Positions 1 to 10,130 of a stretch of DNA of 64,000 nucleotides are shown one piece after another (the first letter of the stretch is position 1; each line of letters begins with the position of its first letter). Below the pieces are notes generated by a model. The model searched no databases. It saw only the letters and a program-made list of their open reading frames with translations, and was not told the DNA's origin. Source of the DNA: Ectobius pallidus. Lineage: Eukaryota > Arthropoda > Insecta > Blattodea > Ectobiidae. The position numbers were made by a program, and so were the translations under genes. The DNA lies in NCBI GenBank assembly GCA_964059195.1, contig CAXKWD010000006.1:174218825-174282824 (forward strand). The letters are read 5' to 3'.

Positions 1-704
1 AACATTGGTCCTATTGCTTAATCCCGAAAGTCAAGCTATTCTACCAAGGTTTTTTGCGGTTTTCCAAGGCCTTGCAAACGACAAGCCACAACCCGCATAA
101 TAATCCCCCTCAAATTTCAAAATTATTATATAGAAGTACTCTTTGATCTAGTATGAATTAATTTTGGAGCAACAAATAGGAGATACAAAATAACAATAGG
201 CTGCCTTCTTGGCAACAACAATAGACAGGAGCATTGGTAAACACCCTACCGTATAAGCTATGATAATGGGTACCAATTGCATACTACGTATAGGAAGAAG
301 CAACGTTCCAAAAGTATGTTGCAGATATTCTCAATTCTATTCCGACTCCGGTAAGCAGATAGGACTACTGTTACCAAATGTGAATAAATTTCATAGAAGT
401 TTTAAAGGAACATTATACAACTTGTAAATAATAACTGAATTCTGTTGTTCACAGGAATATAATTATGTATAATGTAAGATAACGCAAAACATTGTTTCTA
501 GCTTATTTATATTAACGAGTGTTACCTTAGGAATATAATTAATATTGATGCAATTTATTCGCGGGAAATAATAACATAACGACTTCCGTAATTTGCAAAA
601 TATCTACACACAGTGTGAACTTCGCATAAACACAGAAATCAATTCGTATTAAGCCTGTGGAATTACTTCTTTCTTAACGAATCGATCTCAGTCATTATGT
701 CGCA
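1..704. repeat. Upstream tandem block, copy 1
   Basis: First of three copies of a roughly 1.2-kb block lying in front of the first ionotropic receptor gene. Its opening words (aacattggtcctattgctta) recur at 1218, and landmarks such as ccaaaagtatgttgcagata and gcaaaacattgtttctagct recur in the same order in copies 2 and 3. The window begins inside the block. After about 704 the block is replaced by sequence shared with the TIR element at 7602-8651. There is no coding frame of note, and the origin of the block (satellite, old transposon or duplicated promoter region) cannot be decided from sequence alone. Confidence 0.8.
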
Positions 705-1143
705 AATCCATGCAATTCAGATTTCGTGAACTTAAAACTGTGGAAAATGAATCACTCTAATTTATTTATCAATTTAGGAAAAGCTTACATACGCCATCAA
801 AGGAATTTTTGTCATAAAAAGTATTTCGGATTTGAGGTTAGATTTTAGTACATAAGTCTACTGCTGGCTGATTAATTCATTTTTTAGAGATAATTATTAT
901 GAAGATATATGTAGACCGTGCTGCCTTGAAATAATATTGACAAAAAGACTAAGAAGGGAAAATACACATTCAATTCAGACATAACCTCCAACGCAATTTG
1001 ATGACTAATGAACTAATAATATTAGTGAAGAGATTTTATGAGTAGTTTTCATACATATCTCTATGAAACAAGATTTTGGTAACTAATGAATAATATGAGT
1101 TCTAATAATACTAGCAAGTTCTGTGAAACAGGGCCCAGGGATG
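705..1143. repeat. Partial copy of the 7602-8651 TIR element
   Basis: Matches 8175-8651 in order: tcagatttcgtgaacttaaa, then the aaaagcttacat word, the atgaagatatatgtag word, and the terminal tgaaacagggcccagggatg. The minisatellite-bearing left half of the element is missing. Similarity continues a little beyond the right end (tctgatacatggcac), so this may be part of a segmental duplication rather than an independent insertion. Confidence 0.7.
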
Positions 1144-1217
1144 AATCTGATACATGGCACTTCAAACAGTTAACATTTAACATGTACAAATGACGGGTCA
1201 ACATGCATCACAAAACA

Positions 1218-2020
1218 TAACATTGGTCCTGTTGCTTAATCACTAAAGTCAAGGTATTCTGCCAAGGTTTTTTTGCAGTTTTCCAAGGCCTTGCAACAAA
1301 TGTTGGAATATTCCTCTTAGAAAAGACGAGCCGCAACCCGAATAATAGTTCCCCAAAAAATTTCAAAATTATTACATAAAAGTACTCTTTGATCTAAGAT
1401 GATTAAATTTTGAAGCAACAAATAGGAGATACAAAATAACAATAGGCTGTCTTCTTGGCAACAACAACAATTGCTAAACACCCTACCGTATAAGCTATGA
1501 TAATGGGTACCTATTGCCTACAACGTATAGGAAGGAGCAACGTTCCAAAAGTATGTTGCAGATATTCTCAATTCTATTCCGATTCCGGTAACCAGATAGG
1601 ACTACTGTTAACCAAATGTGAAAAAATTTTCATAGAAGTTTTAAAGGAACATTATACAACTTGTATATAATAACTGAATTCTGTTGTTTCCAGGAATATA
1701 ATTATACATAATGTAAGATAACGCAAAACATTGTTTCTAGCTTATTTATATTAATGAGTGCTACCTTAGGAATATATTTAATAGTCATGCAATTTATTCG
1801 TGGGAACGACTTTTGTAATTTGAAAAATATATACACACAGTATTGACTTCGCATAAAAAAAAGAAATCAATTCATATTAAGGCTGTGGTATTACTTCTTT
1901 CTTAACGAATCGATCTCAAAGTCATTATGCCACAAATCCAGGTCAAAAAGTTATGAAAATATTCAGAGTTCTTTTGTTGGCTGTATTGTTTGGATGTAAA
2001 CTCCCTGAATTGAAGTTTAC
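1218..2020. repeat. Upstream tandem block, copy 2
   Basis: Second copy, offset about 1,217 bases from copy 1 and nearly colinear with it. Its right part (tcagagttcttttgttggct followed by gtttggatgtaa) is shared with copy 3 at 3940-3977. Confidence 0.8.
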
Positions 2021-2039
2021 AAGTCAACTAGCAAAGTCG

Positions 2040-2111
2040 GCACCAACTAGTGACTTGAGCACCTATGAAGATGCCCATCACAGTAAAGGGCGAAACGTCA
2101 GGCAGTTTTAA
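2040..2111 (+). other. Fragment with degenerate hammerhead-like core
   Basis: Contains the string atgaagatgccc, a loop, then gggcgaaac. GCCC and GGGC can pair as stem II, and GAAAC fits the 3' part of a hammerhead core, but the CTGANGA box reads ATGAAGA, so the essential first C is lost. Hammerhead motifs are known in Penelope-like retroelements and other insect retrotransposons, so this may be a decayed retroelement end. It compares with the better motif at 63309-63370. Confidence 0.3.
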
Positions 2112-2189
2112 GCCAAGACCACGGTTCAACAGCCCGGAAGATGTTCTTAAAATACATTAGTTTGTTAAAATGTATCCAAATACTTACAA

Positions 2190-2283
2190 AAGGACACTTT
2201 GACCTCATAAGATTAAATTTTGGAGCAAGAAATGGGAGATACAAAATTACAATAGGCTGTCTTCTCGGCAACAACAATAGACA
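2190..2283. repeat. Upstream tandem block, copy 3, left piece
   Basis: Short colinear piece (aagattaaattttggagca through ggctgtcttctcggcaacaa) of the same block, cut off where the Tc1/mariner element starts at 2284. The copy resumes at about 3485. Confidence 0.75.
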
Positions 2284-3163
2284 GGGTGGTTCAAAAAGAG
2301 CGCTGGTTTTGATAAATGAAATTAAGACATTTATTTTACCAGAAACATAAACAAAATACATGAACATGTTCATCTAACCTTCCCATTTCATGTATGAAAA
2401 ATTAAGTCGGGCATATGACCTCCTCTACCGCGCTGGCATGCGAGAACTCTGTCCATGAAATTATTCACTAAGACTGCACAACAAGTTTCCACTTCCATTT
2501 CGCCAACAACTCATTGAATTTCCTCCTTCAAGTCATGGATGTTTTGTGGTTTATTGGCATACACCAATGACTTAAGATGGCCCCAAAGAAAAAAGGCGTT
2601 AAGTCACATGACCTTGGTGGCCATTCATGTTCAGCATTGCTCGAAATGAGGCGATCTGGGAACTTCTCATGGATCAACTGAATTTATAGGGGTGGTAATG
2701 GAGATTCTCCGTACTGAAGAACATCTTAATCCCAATTGTTGGGAACGGCAACAAATTGATTTCATTGGGCTAACAGCCACACTGTCACGAACCACCGCAA
2801 TGTTCTGCTCACTTCGACTAAATCGACCAGGACTTCCGAGGTTTACTGTTGAACCTGTCTCAAAGAACTTCTTCATAAATCTGTGAACTGTAGATTCATT
2901 CGGTGGTTCATTACGCCCTTGAATCGCGCAAAGTCACCTGACAGATGCTGCATAACTTTCTCCATTCTGATAAAATGTTTTCACGATTAGCATACGTTGC
3001 TCATAAGTGAACTGCTTCATGGTTAGACACGGAATGCGAGAAATTCCAACTGCATCATCAATCGGGATGTTCCTGGAAATAGAAACGAAACAAAACAATG
3101 TCACCAACCGACAAACAGAAATTTACCAGCCGTTTCAAAACCGGCGCTCTTTTTGAACCACCC
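2284..3163 (-). mobile_element. Deleted Tc1/mariner-superfamily element
   Basis: An 880-base element bounded by inverted repeats of about 28 bases. It starts gggtggttcaaaaagagcgc and ends with the complement, with one mismatch (gctgg versus gccgg). It carries a transposase remnant on the minus strand that is too short to be active. No clean TA duplication is visible at the left edge, where the flank reads agaca. It interrupts copy 3 of the upstream block, so it inserted after that block had been duplicated. Confidence 0.85.
2400..3020 (-). pseudogene. Tc1/mariner-type transposase remnant
   Basis: Reading the minus strand from the ATG at 3020 gives a protein beginning MKQFTYEQRMLIVKTFYQ, then a stop or frame break. 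It continues with RFMKKFFETGS, SPGRFSRSEQN and RSQQLGL..SSVRRI, typical of the paired helix-turn-helix DNA-binding region of Tc1/mariner-like transposases. Almost at once, near 2600-2680, it passes into a C-terminal segment with WPPRSCDLTPFFLWGHLKS, which resembles the region around the last catalytic acidic residue of these enzymes. The middle of the catalytic domain is absent, so this is an internal deletion, and the reading frame also has stops. It cannot be active. Family assignment is by motif recognition. Confidence 0.8.
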
Positions 3164-3484
3164 TTTATAACCATCTCAAACGGACATTTATGACACCTCA
3201 AAATCATACTCAAAATTATGAGGCAAATGGGCCTTGCCTGGGTACCCATTATTGATAAATTCCATTATACGATTGTAGTTAATATAGGAAGTTTGTATGA
3301 TATAAGAGTATCTTAAACGTACGCAGCCAGTTCGCATGTTTGAACGTCTCATAAATATTAAGGGACTGATGATGGTTTACCAGGGACTTAAATCCGCATA
3401 TCCTTAATTCTAATGCTCAGAAAGTTCATCTGATACAGCGGTGCTACTGCAAATCATCAACAAAGTCTACCAGAGTTAGGCCTA

Positions 3485-4005
3485 CATAGAGGAGAAGGAA
3501 CGTACCAAAAGTATGTTGGACATATTCTCAATTTCATTCGGATTCTGGTAACCAGATAGTGTTAACAGAATGTGAACAAATTTAATAGAACTTCCAAGGA
3601 AATATTATATTACTTGTGAAAATGACTGGATTCTGTTATTTCCAGGAATATAATTATGCTTAATGTAAGATAACGCAAAACATTGTTTCTAGCTAATTTA
3701 TATTAATGACTGCTACCTAAGGAATATATTTAATATTCATGCAATTTATTCGCGGGGAAATAATAACATAACGACTTTTGTACCGGTAATTTGCAGAATA
3801 ATCTACATACAGTGTGGATTTTTCCATATGCATAAACACAGAGACCAGCACATATTAAGTCTGAGTTATTTCTTTCTTAACGAATCGATCACAAAGTCAT
3901 TATGTCGCAAATAAAGGCCATAACATTGTGAAAATATTCAGAGTTCATTTGTTGGCTGTGTTTGTTTGGATGTAAGCACTCTGAAATACAGGCTTACAGC
4001 ATTTA
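3485..4005. repeat. Upstream tandem block, copy 3, right piece
   Basis: Resumes the block after the transposon: gtaccaaaagtatgttggac, ggaatataattatgcttaat, gcaaaacattgtttctagct, and attcagagttcatttgttgg near its end. It ends about 410 bases upstream of the first receptor's likely start codon. Sequence 3164-3484 between the transposon and this piece has no recognised match. Confidence 0.75.
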
Positions 4006-4418
4006 CACTTTACAATTATTTACTGGTAAAACACAGGAACCGTTGTGTTTAGTCCTGGCAGTGATCCATCTAGAAAGTTCGAGAATATTAACATAGTTAG
4101 GAAATAATAACATAACATCTTAATTTTTAAACATCCAGCTTTAGTTCGTAAGTTGCTAGTCAGCCCAAGGAGGAAACTTGACTGCAGCCGCACAGAATGC
4201 ATTACGTACTCTCTTAGTACTCTAAAACTACTCTGGTAAAGTTGATTCATGACCAGAGAATTAATATAATGAAACTGGCTTTGCTAAAATACAGCAAGGA
4301 ATACTCCTTGTAGACTTGTAGCAACCACGGCGATTTTTTATGCAACAGACTAGCGGTGTATGTACCTCTACGATTGCTACATTCTCTGGTATATTCGTTT
4401 CAACAGGTACATCTCACA
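4006..4418 (+). promoter_or_regulatory. 5' flank of the first ionotropic receptor
   Basis: Noncoding stretch between the repeat block and the likely start codon. Bases 4366-4418 (gctacattctctggtatatt, then cgtttcaacagg and ctcacaATG) are conserved in the start region duplicated at 58925-58985, and the last 30 bases are also conserved in front of the second receptor. The tttcaacag/gt word could be a 3' splice site of a noncoding leader exon or simply part of a conserved 5' UTR. No convincing TATA box was identified. Confidence 0.5.
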
Positions 4419-6455
4419 ATGAAGGTAACGTGGGCAGTGTTGGCACTAATTCTCATCCTGGCTACAGTAAATTCTGACGTCCTGTTAACTGAACAACGCC
4501 ATATTGTTCTTTGTTTGAAGAATATCATAACCAACAACTTCACACCGGACAGACCTGTCTACATTACATTCCCTTCCTTAAATGAAGCATACGCGCCGAA
4601 GGTTGGAAGACGTCAAATAGGATTCAAACCGCCGAAGAGAAATTATCAACGCGTCATCGATAATTTGGCAGAAACACTCAGCGATGACATGAAATGGCAA
4701 CTCATCTTATTGGAAACTAACTACAGTGATCCAGATTCCAAAAGTAAATACAAAACTCCAAAGTCATATCCTGAAGCATTTCAGTGTGTTTTATTTATCT
4801 GGCGAGTAAAAAACGATATACAAGGTGTGGTGACTTACGCTGATCAGATGATTATGTTAGAAGGGGTTAAATCGTTACACAAGAAATTTGTTACTATTGT
4901 TCTTAATGTCATGGATAAGACTGAGCTTCTAAAACATGTTTCAATTCTACTAAAACGATTTTCTGGCTTCGGAAATAACATATTTCTGGTGCCTAAACGA
5001 AGGAGAAAAAACATTGGTGCACACATAGATGTTTACACTTGGTTCCCATACAGGTTTCCGGAGATATGTGGCAGCTTCAATCATCCAGTGAGTATAGACA
5101 CTTGGATAGAGGATACGGAAGGAAGATTTCAAAACAATGCAACATTATTTCCTAACAAAAAACCTAAGCATTTTGATGGATGCCCAATTGTCGTTGGAGA
5201 ATTTAAGCAATTTGATACTGCAATAACGATGATAGAAAAATACATTATGGACCAGATATTCAGTTTGCTAAATGTAACTCCTGTTTTGACTAAAACAGTT
5301 GATGACTTCCATTTCGAATATCTTGATATCGGATATGGTTCCTTGATTCTGGATAGTTTAACAACAGGACTGTTTGGCAAAACACACTCCTACCCCACCC
5401 CACATATACACACAAAGTTGAGATGGTATATCCCCTGTCCGAAGTTGAATCCTAGACAGGGTAAGTTTTATGAGGTCTTCACTTTTCCGGTTTGGTTCAT
5501 CATGAGTCTAACATTTTTGTTAGCTGGGTTGACTGACTGGTGTATACACTGGATAGAAATTCACTTTCCAGCTGGATTAGTGTCACAAGATACGCCATCA
5601 GGGTTCTGCAATCTGTGGGCGGCCTTCCTGTCTGTCGGGGTCTCTACAATGCCGGATGGCACACGACTTAGAGTGTTTTTCCTGTCTTGGTTAATCTATT
5701 CATTTGCTGTGAGCACAATTTTCCAGGCCCATTTCACGACTTACTTAGTAGACCCAGGTAAAGCTCAAGAGATCAATACACTCGGAGAGTTCAACAGAAG
5801 TGGACTCCGCCGCTGTGCAAATGAAGATTCACTCGTACATTGGTGTTGGTTAAGAGAATATAAGAAGTTTTGTGAATCTTTACAATACTACCAGGTAGCG
5901 AAAAACTGGGGTCAAACAAAATATAGCATAGATAGAATTCAAGCAATGCTATTAACTTCAAATGAGGTAGAAAACCTTAGTATACTTGCTAATGACCTCC
6001 AAGCTGAAGCGATTAAAGTCTTGTTGCCTGGAAAGAAATTGTGTACCGTCCGAGACCTAACAATGCCTACTACACACGTGTTTGTTTTGAATACAGATAG
6101 TGTGTTCTTTAAACCTATCAATGATCTGCTACGTCATTTGCGGGATACCGGACTATTGGAGAGATTTCAAAAGAATTTAATTTTCAAAATAAGAGAAGAG
6201 GTTTATTCACAAAAACGGAAAATGTATGACTATCATAATATTGAATTTTCTCCTGAAAATGACTATTTCATTTTCACTTTGTCACATATGAAAGTTTCGT
6301 TCTATTTACTGCTTATGGGATGTGTTTTAGGAGCATTGGTATTTCTTGGAGAAGTAATTTATTCCAAACTTGATAAGTATCTGAAACCACGGGTCCTGTG
6401 TTTAGGGTCACGCAATTCGACAACTCGCTCGGTCAGGCCTGATTCCGTCCCTTAA
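4419..6455 (+). CDS. Ionotropic receptor (IR family chemoreceptor), intronless
   Basis: A divergent member of the insect ionotropic receptors, which act as ligand-gated cation channel subunits in chemosensory neurons. The frame is open from 4356 (699 residues). I prefer the ATG at 4419 (678 residues) because a signal peptide follows at once (MKVTWAVLALILILATVNSD) and the same start is conserved in the paralogue at 58818. Numbering from 4356: IR-type words ATLFPNKKP..DGCPIVV at 262-280, RWYIPCP at 356-362 just before the first membrane helix (about 375-395), pore loop about 415-432 (GFCNLWAAFLSVGVSTMP), second helix about 438-460, S2 half of the ligand domain, third helix about 645-668. N-glycosylation sequons lie at 122, 261 and 306. 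The SYTANLAAF motif of classic glutamate receptors is replaced by FQAHFTTYLVDPG, as in divergent IRs. The cytoplasmic tail is about 24 residues longer than in the paralogue. No frameshift is seen. The ligand is unknown. Confidence 0.93.
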   Translation: MKVTWAVLALILILATVNSDVLLTEQRHIVLCLKNIITNNFTPDRPVYITFPSLNEAYAPKVGRRQIGFKPPKRNYQRVIDNLAETLSDDMKWQLILLETNYSDPDSKSKYKTPKSYPEAFQCVLFIWRVKNDIQGVVTYADQMIMLEGVKSLHKKFVTIVLNVMDKTELLKHVSILLKRFSGFGNNIFLVPKRRRKNIGAHIDVYTWFPYRFPEICGSFNHPVSIDTWIEDTEGRFQNNATLFPNKKPKHFDGCPIVVGEFKQFDTAITMIEKYIMDQIFSLLNVTPVLTKTVDDFHFEYLDIGYGSLILDSLTTGLFGKTHSYPTPHIHTKLRWYIPCPKLNPRQGKFYEVFTFPVWFIMSLTFLLAGLTDWCIHWIEIHFPAGLVSQDTPSGFCNLWAAFLSVGVSTMPDGTRLRVFFLSWLIYSFAVSTIFQAHFTTYLVDPGKAQEINTLGEFNRSGLRRCANEDSLVHWCWLREYKKFCESLQYYQVAKNWGQTKYSIDRIQAMLLTSNEVENLSILANDLQAEAIKVLLPGKKLCTVRDLTMPTTHVFVLNTDSVFFKPINDLLRHLRDTGLLERFQKNLIFKIREEVYSQKRKMYDYHNIEFSPENDYFIFTLSHMKVSFYLLLMGCVLGALVFLGEVIYSKLDKYLKPRVLCLGSRNSTTRSVRPDSVP

Positions 6456-6727
6456 ACAAAACACTACATCCCTTACATCCCTCAGTGTGTCACTGGAATG
6501 GCAACGCATGCATCAACAGCTTCGATATCACAATTGCATTAACTGTAACCGAGTGATAAGTGTGTTTTCTTTGTGCATTCTATATTCTTGTTTGTGTAAC
6601 TGGTTTCATTGTGTTTGCACATTTATACAATTAGTTTTCAGTAAATGAATAACTACATTTACCTAATGTATTTTGAAATGCTACAGTTTAACATGAACCT
6701 GAACTTGGTGTGGAGTTAGAATAATTT
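6456..6727. other. 3' flank of the first receptor, nothing recognised
   Basis: Immediately downstream of the TAA stop. No canonical AATAAA is present in this stretch; the nearest clear one is the aaataaataaa string at about 7340, beyond a repeat. No coding potential or repeat match was seen. Confidence 0.5.
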
Positions 6728-7226
6728 GTTTTTTGCACGACGTAACTATTTAGTGGTTACTTACAAATATTGTTGCCGTGGATCGTAAGTTGACATTCCC
6801 GCACGCAATCTGCTTGCTATGAAAACAAAAGAAATCTCCGTGCGGTAAAAATTACAAAAAGCACAAGTGCCGTAAGTAAAATCATCATAATACAAGCCTT
6901 TATGGGAGACCGGAACCAAGGCCCCCTAGTTTGTGGCGGCTTTAACAGGACAAATATTCGGTTCCCATAACAACCAACACATGCGAATCACTTTCTGAAA
7001 TATAACAACTATCTTCAATAATGTATATACATAATATTTTCATCTAATATCTCAATTAATATAATTGAATTTATATAAATAATCATCGTGCAAAAAATAG
7101 CATGCAATACTCGTGCCGTAAGCGCATAACGGATCTTGGAAATCGAAAAAATTGGGCGCAAGCGCCTCGTTTTTTCAAACTCTTTCCTCGATCCGTATGC
7201 ATCGCTTACGGCACTTGTATCACTTT
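6728..7226 (+). mobile_element. TIR repeat family E, copy 1
   Basis: One of four copies in the window (others at 28395-29016, 47775-48222 inverted and 63391-63853). Shared words are gtggatcgtaagttgacatt, caagcctttatggg, acatgcgaatcactttctga and gtgcaaaaaatagcatgcaa. An inner inverted repeat, acaagtgccgtaag at about 6863 and cttacggcacttgt at about 7206, brackets much of it. Noncoding; the 47775-48222 copy shows where the element ends because it interrupts another MITE. Superfamily unknown. Confidence 0.7.
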
Positions 7227-7601
7227 ATACCATATTGTGATAGATGTATTTTGAAATGTTCCAGTAGGCCTATTTAACATTTTATTTAAAAGTGTGAGAT
7301 TTGAATTATGTTAATCAGTTATATGTAAAAGCGAGTGAAAAATAAATAAAATATCTCACTTGAATCCAAGATGACATTTATATATAGGCTAGAATTAAAA
7401 TACGATTAAATAGTACCGGTACTAACCTATTAAGAACACTGATTTGCCATAGTTTTTGGACCAGAGACTTGATCTTTGGTATATGTGGTCCTCTAGTGTG
7501 TTCTTGTACTCTCTCAAGCTTCAGCCTTTTATGTCAAATAGTTTTTGAGTTATTGTTATTTTTAGTAAGTAATATTATTAGCGATATATTTTTTAAAAGC
7601 G
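7227..7601. other. Intergenic, nothing recognised
   Basis: AT-rich sequence with one TAGGCCTA (7265-7272) and no other feature I can support. The short open frame near 7469 has no family features. Confidence 0.5.
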
Positions 7602-8651
7602 ATCCCAGGGCCCTGTTTCATATTATAAGGGAATACATATTAGTCTTCCGTTTGACATAAATGTTTTCTAATAATATTAGTCATGAGTTAATGGCTCCAA
7701 ATTATTAGTAAATATTGCTAAAATTATTAGTAAACTGTTTCTTAGACTGCAGAACTAATACAATGATAATATTAGGTGTTTTTCTATAAGTGTTTACTGA
7801 TAATATTAGGTGTTTTTCTATAAGTGTTTACTGATAATATTAGGTGTTTTTCTATAAGTGTTTACTGATAATATTAGGCGTTTTTCTGTAAGTGTTTACT
7901 GATAATATTAGGTGTTTTTCTATAAGTGTTTACTGATAATATTAGGTGTTTTTCTATAAGAGTTTACTGATAATAATTAGGCGTTTTTCTATAAGTGTTA
8001 ATATTAGGTGTTTATCTATAAATGTATACTGATAATATTAGGTGTTTTTCTATAAGTGTTTACTGATAATATAATATTTTTTCTATAAGTGTTTACTGAT
8101 AATACTAGGTGTTTTTCTATAATTGTTTACTGATAATATTAGATGTTTTTCTGTAACTGTTTTTGGACCAATAACTTATTCACAAACCCATGTAATTCAG
8201 ATTTCGTGATCTTAAATTTGTGGAAAATGAATCACTCTGATTTAATTATCAATTTAGAAAAAGCTTACATATGCTATCAAAGGAATTTTTGTCCTAAGTT
8301 TTTAGGATTTGAGGTTAGATTTTAGTACTTAAGCCTACTGCTATCTTGAATAAGTGCCTTGTAGATTTATTCATTTCTTAGAGCTACTTATTATGAAGAT
8401 ATATGTAGGCCGTGCTGCTTTGAAATAATATTGACAAAAAGAATAAGAAGGAAAAAAACACAAACAACAATTCAGACATAACCTCCAAATCAATCAGCTG
8501 ACTAATGAACTAATAATTTTAGTGAAGAGATTTTATAAGTAGTGTTCATATCTCTATGAAACAAGATTTTGATAACTAATAAATAATATTATGAGTTCTA
8601 ATATTATTAACTAATATTATTAGCAAGTTATATGAAACAGGGCCCAGGGAT
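7602..8651. mobile_element. TIR element F with internal minisatellite
   Basis: Bounded by inverted repeats gatcccagggccctgtttca (7601-7620) and tgaaacagggcccagggatg at the right (8633-8652). It is noncoding and non-autonomous. It holds the 34-bp tandem array at 7764-8150. Related fragments occur at 705-1143, 54215-54375, 55225-55365 and about 56745-56770 (tattagcaagttctatgaaac). The target duplication is not clear because the flanks are themselves part of a palindrome around the ends. Confidence 0.65.
7764..8150. repeat. 34-bp minisatellite, about 11 units
   Basis: Units read gataatattaggtgttttt followed by ctataagtgtttact, with the spacing of gataatatta words at 34 bases for most of the array and a few shortened units in the middle (around 7968-8032). 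It sits inside TIR element F. Confidence 0.9.
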
Positions 8652-8996
8652 GACTCTGATAAATGGCACATGAAACAGTGGCCAGTTAATGAGTTGTGAG
8701 GGGGTTTGCGGCCCACACTTTACCGACTCAAGCTTGGAGGCACGTCTGTCTTCACATTTATTAATATTAACAAAAACTTAATTGGAATTTACGATCAAGT
8801 AGGTCTAGTGCTGGGAAGCGAATGACCTCGATACCACACTCACACGACTTCCTCTACCGTTGTCATGACCACAACAAGAGTCGTCAATCGGAGGCCGATT
8901 GTCATTATTCTGTCTATGGTTGATGTACGAACTCTCTCACCTTTGGTAACCCAAGTGATAAAGCCATGCGTCTTTCTTTCAATTTTGACCAATCTG
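8652..8996. other. Intergenic, nothing recognised
   Basis: Ordinary composition, no reading frame, no clear similarity to other parts of the window. Confidence 0.4.
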
Positions 8997-9430
8997 TCTA
9001 TATATATAAGAGGCCTTGTCCTGACTTAATGAATGAATGACTGTCTGACAGAGAATCAACCTAGAGCCTAAATTATAATAGGTAAAAAGTTGGAATTTTG
9101 ACAGCACCTTCTTTTCATAATGTAAGTGCTCACTAAGAAAGGATTTTGCAAAATTTTTATTTTAAATGCCAAAAATTAAATGTTTTTGAGAATACTTAAT
9201 CCTTTTTTACACAGAATTATTAAATCCAAATCACAGTTCTCATGACGACATTCTATTGTTGGCAGTGGTCACAGGTAGCTTTGGAAATAAATGATACGGG
9301 ACTTTGACAAATTAGAGAAGCTATCGATATAATTAATTTGCTGTATTATGTATATAAGGACCTAGAATTTGAAAATCGAAAGTTCTTCGTAAGTTAATTT
9401 CTAATTACAAAATACAAAACCCGAGCGACG
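8997..9430 (+). mobile_element. Helitron-like element, CTTTGTCC type
   Basis: Starts TCTATATATATAAGAGGCC, the 5' signature seen in several related copies (inverted copies end at 38903, 47063 and 30398). It contains the shared block gacagagaatcaacctagag, gtgctcactaagaaaggatt, gacgacattctattgttggc. It ends at the CG-rich hairpin cccgagcgacgccgag, but the CTAG terminus expected after it is missing because a second copy follows directly. Confidence 0.65.
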
Positions 9431-9680
9431 CCGAGAGGCTTTGTCCTGATTTAATGACTGACAGAGAATCAACGTAGAGCCCAAACTATAATAGGTAGAG
9501 ACTTGGAATTTTGACAGCACCTTCTTTTCATAATGTAAGTGCACACTAAGAAAGGATTTTGAATGTTTTTTATTTTAAATGCCAAACATCAAATGTTTTT
9601 GAGAATACTTAATACCTTTTTACACTGATTTATCAAATCCAAATCAAATTCCATGTACAGTTCTCATGACGACAGTGTAA
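9431..9680 (+). mobile_element. Helitron-like element, partial second copy
   Basis: Repeats the left part of the element at 8997-9430 (aggctttgtcctgatttaat, gacagagaatcaacgtagag, catgacgacagtgt), joined head-to-tail to it, then breaks off into a SINE fragment. Confidence 0.65.
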
Positions 9681-9689
9681 ATAAAGTAA

Positions 9690-9830
9690 ATGGAGTAAAT
9701 GCGGTGGGTGCGTAAGGCTGACAACCATATCACCTTCACATTCCGAATATCTAAAATCTGGGAGCCTCAACCCCCTGGAACCCTCTGGGCCTTCATGGCC
9801 TGTATAAGACTTTCTGTACACTGTACCTTA
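9690..9830 (+). mobile_element. 5'-truncated SINE of the 62324 family
   Basis: Bases gtgcgtaaggctgacaacc, ctgggagcctcaacc and ggaaccctctgggcc match the 3' body of the SINE at 62324-62631. The tRNA-like head is missing. Confidence 0.75.
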
Positions 9831-10130
9831 TGGAATTCTCACTTCAGTTAGATTCACTGCCTCCTGGTATCGGTTACCTTGGCAACACACGTGGGGAAGA
9901 CATGGGAGATAAACAAAACACTGTCACTATGTATTGAAGAGCAGTCCTTAACAAGTTAATTTGTAATGTGACCGCCTGGAGCGCTGCTGTATTAATTACA
10001 TCCACTTGGGAGGTCGCGAAGTTCACAGACACACCGCCTGAGGGCCCTGCTAATTGTATGTCCTGATCCCTGATAACAGCCGTCGCAAATAAAAATAAAA
10101 ATAAGTTTAATTGTAAAAAAAAAAAAAAAA
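9831..10130 (+). other. Unrecognised sequence ending in an A-rich tail
   Basis: No reading frame. It ends with aataaaaataaaaataag and a run of about 17 A at 10113-10130, which looks like the polyadenylated end of a reverse-transcribed sequence. The body is not identified. Confidence 0.45.

Noticed and set aside
2098..2373. 91-residue and overlapping 69-residue frames around the mariner left end
   Set aside because: They cross the junction between repeat block and transposon and show no family features.
4356..4418. Upstream ATG as the true start of the first IR
   Set aside because: The extra 21 residues are not conserved at their beginning in the paralogue and would bury the signal peptide; the ATG at 4419 is conserved in context and position.
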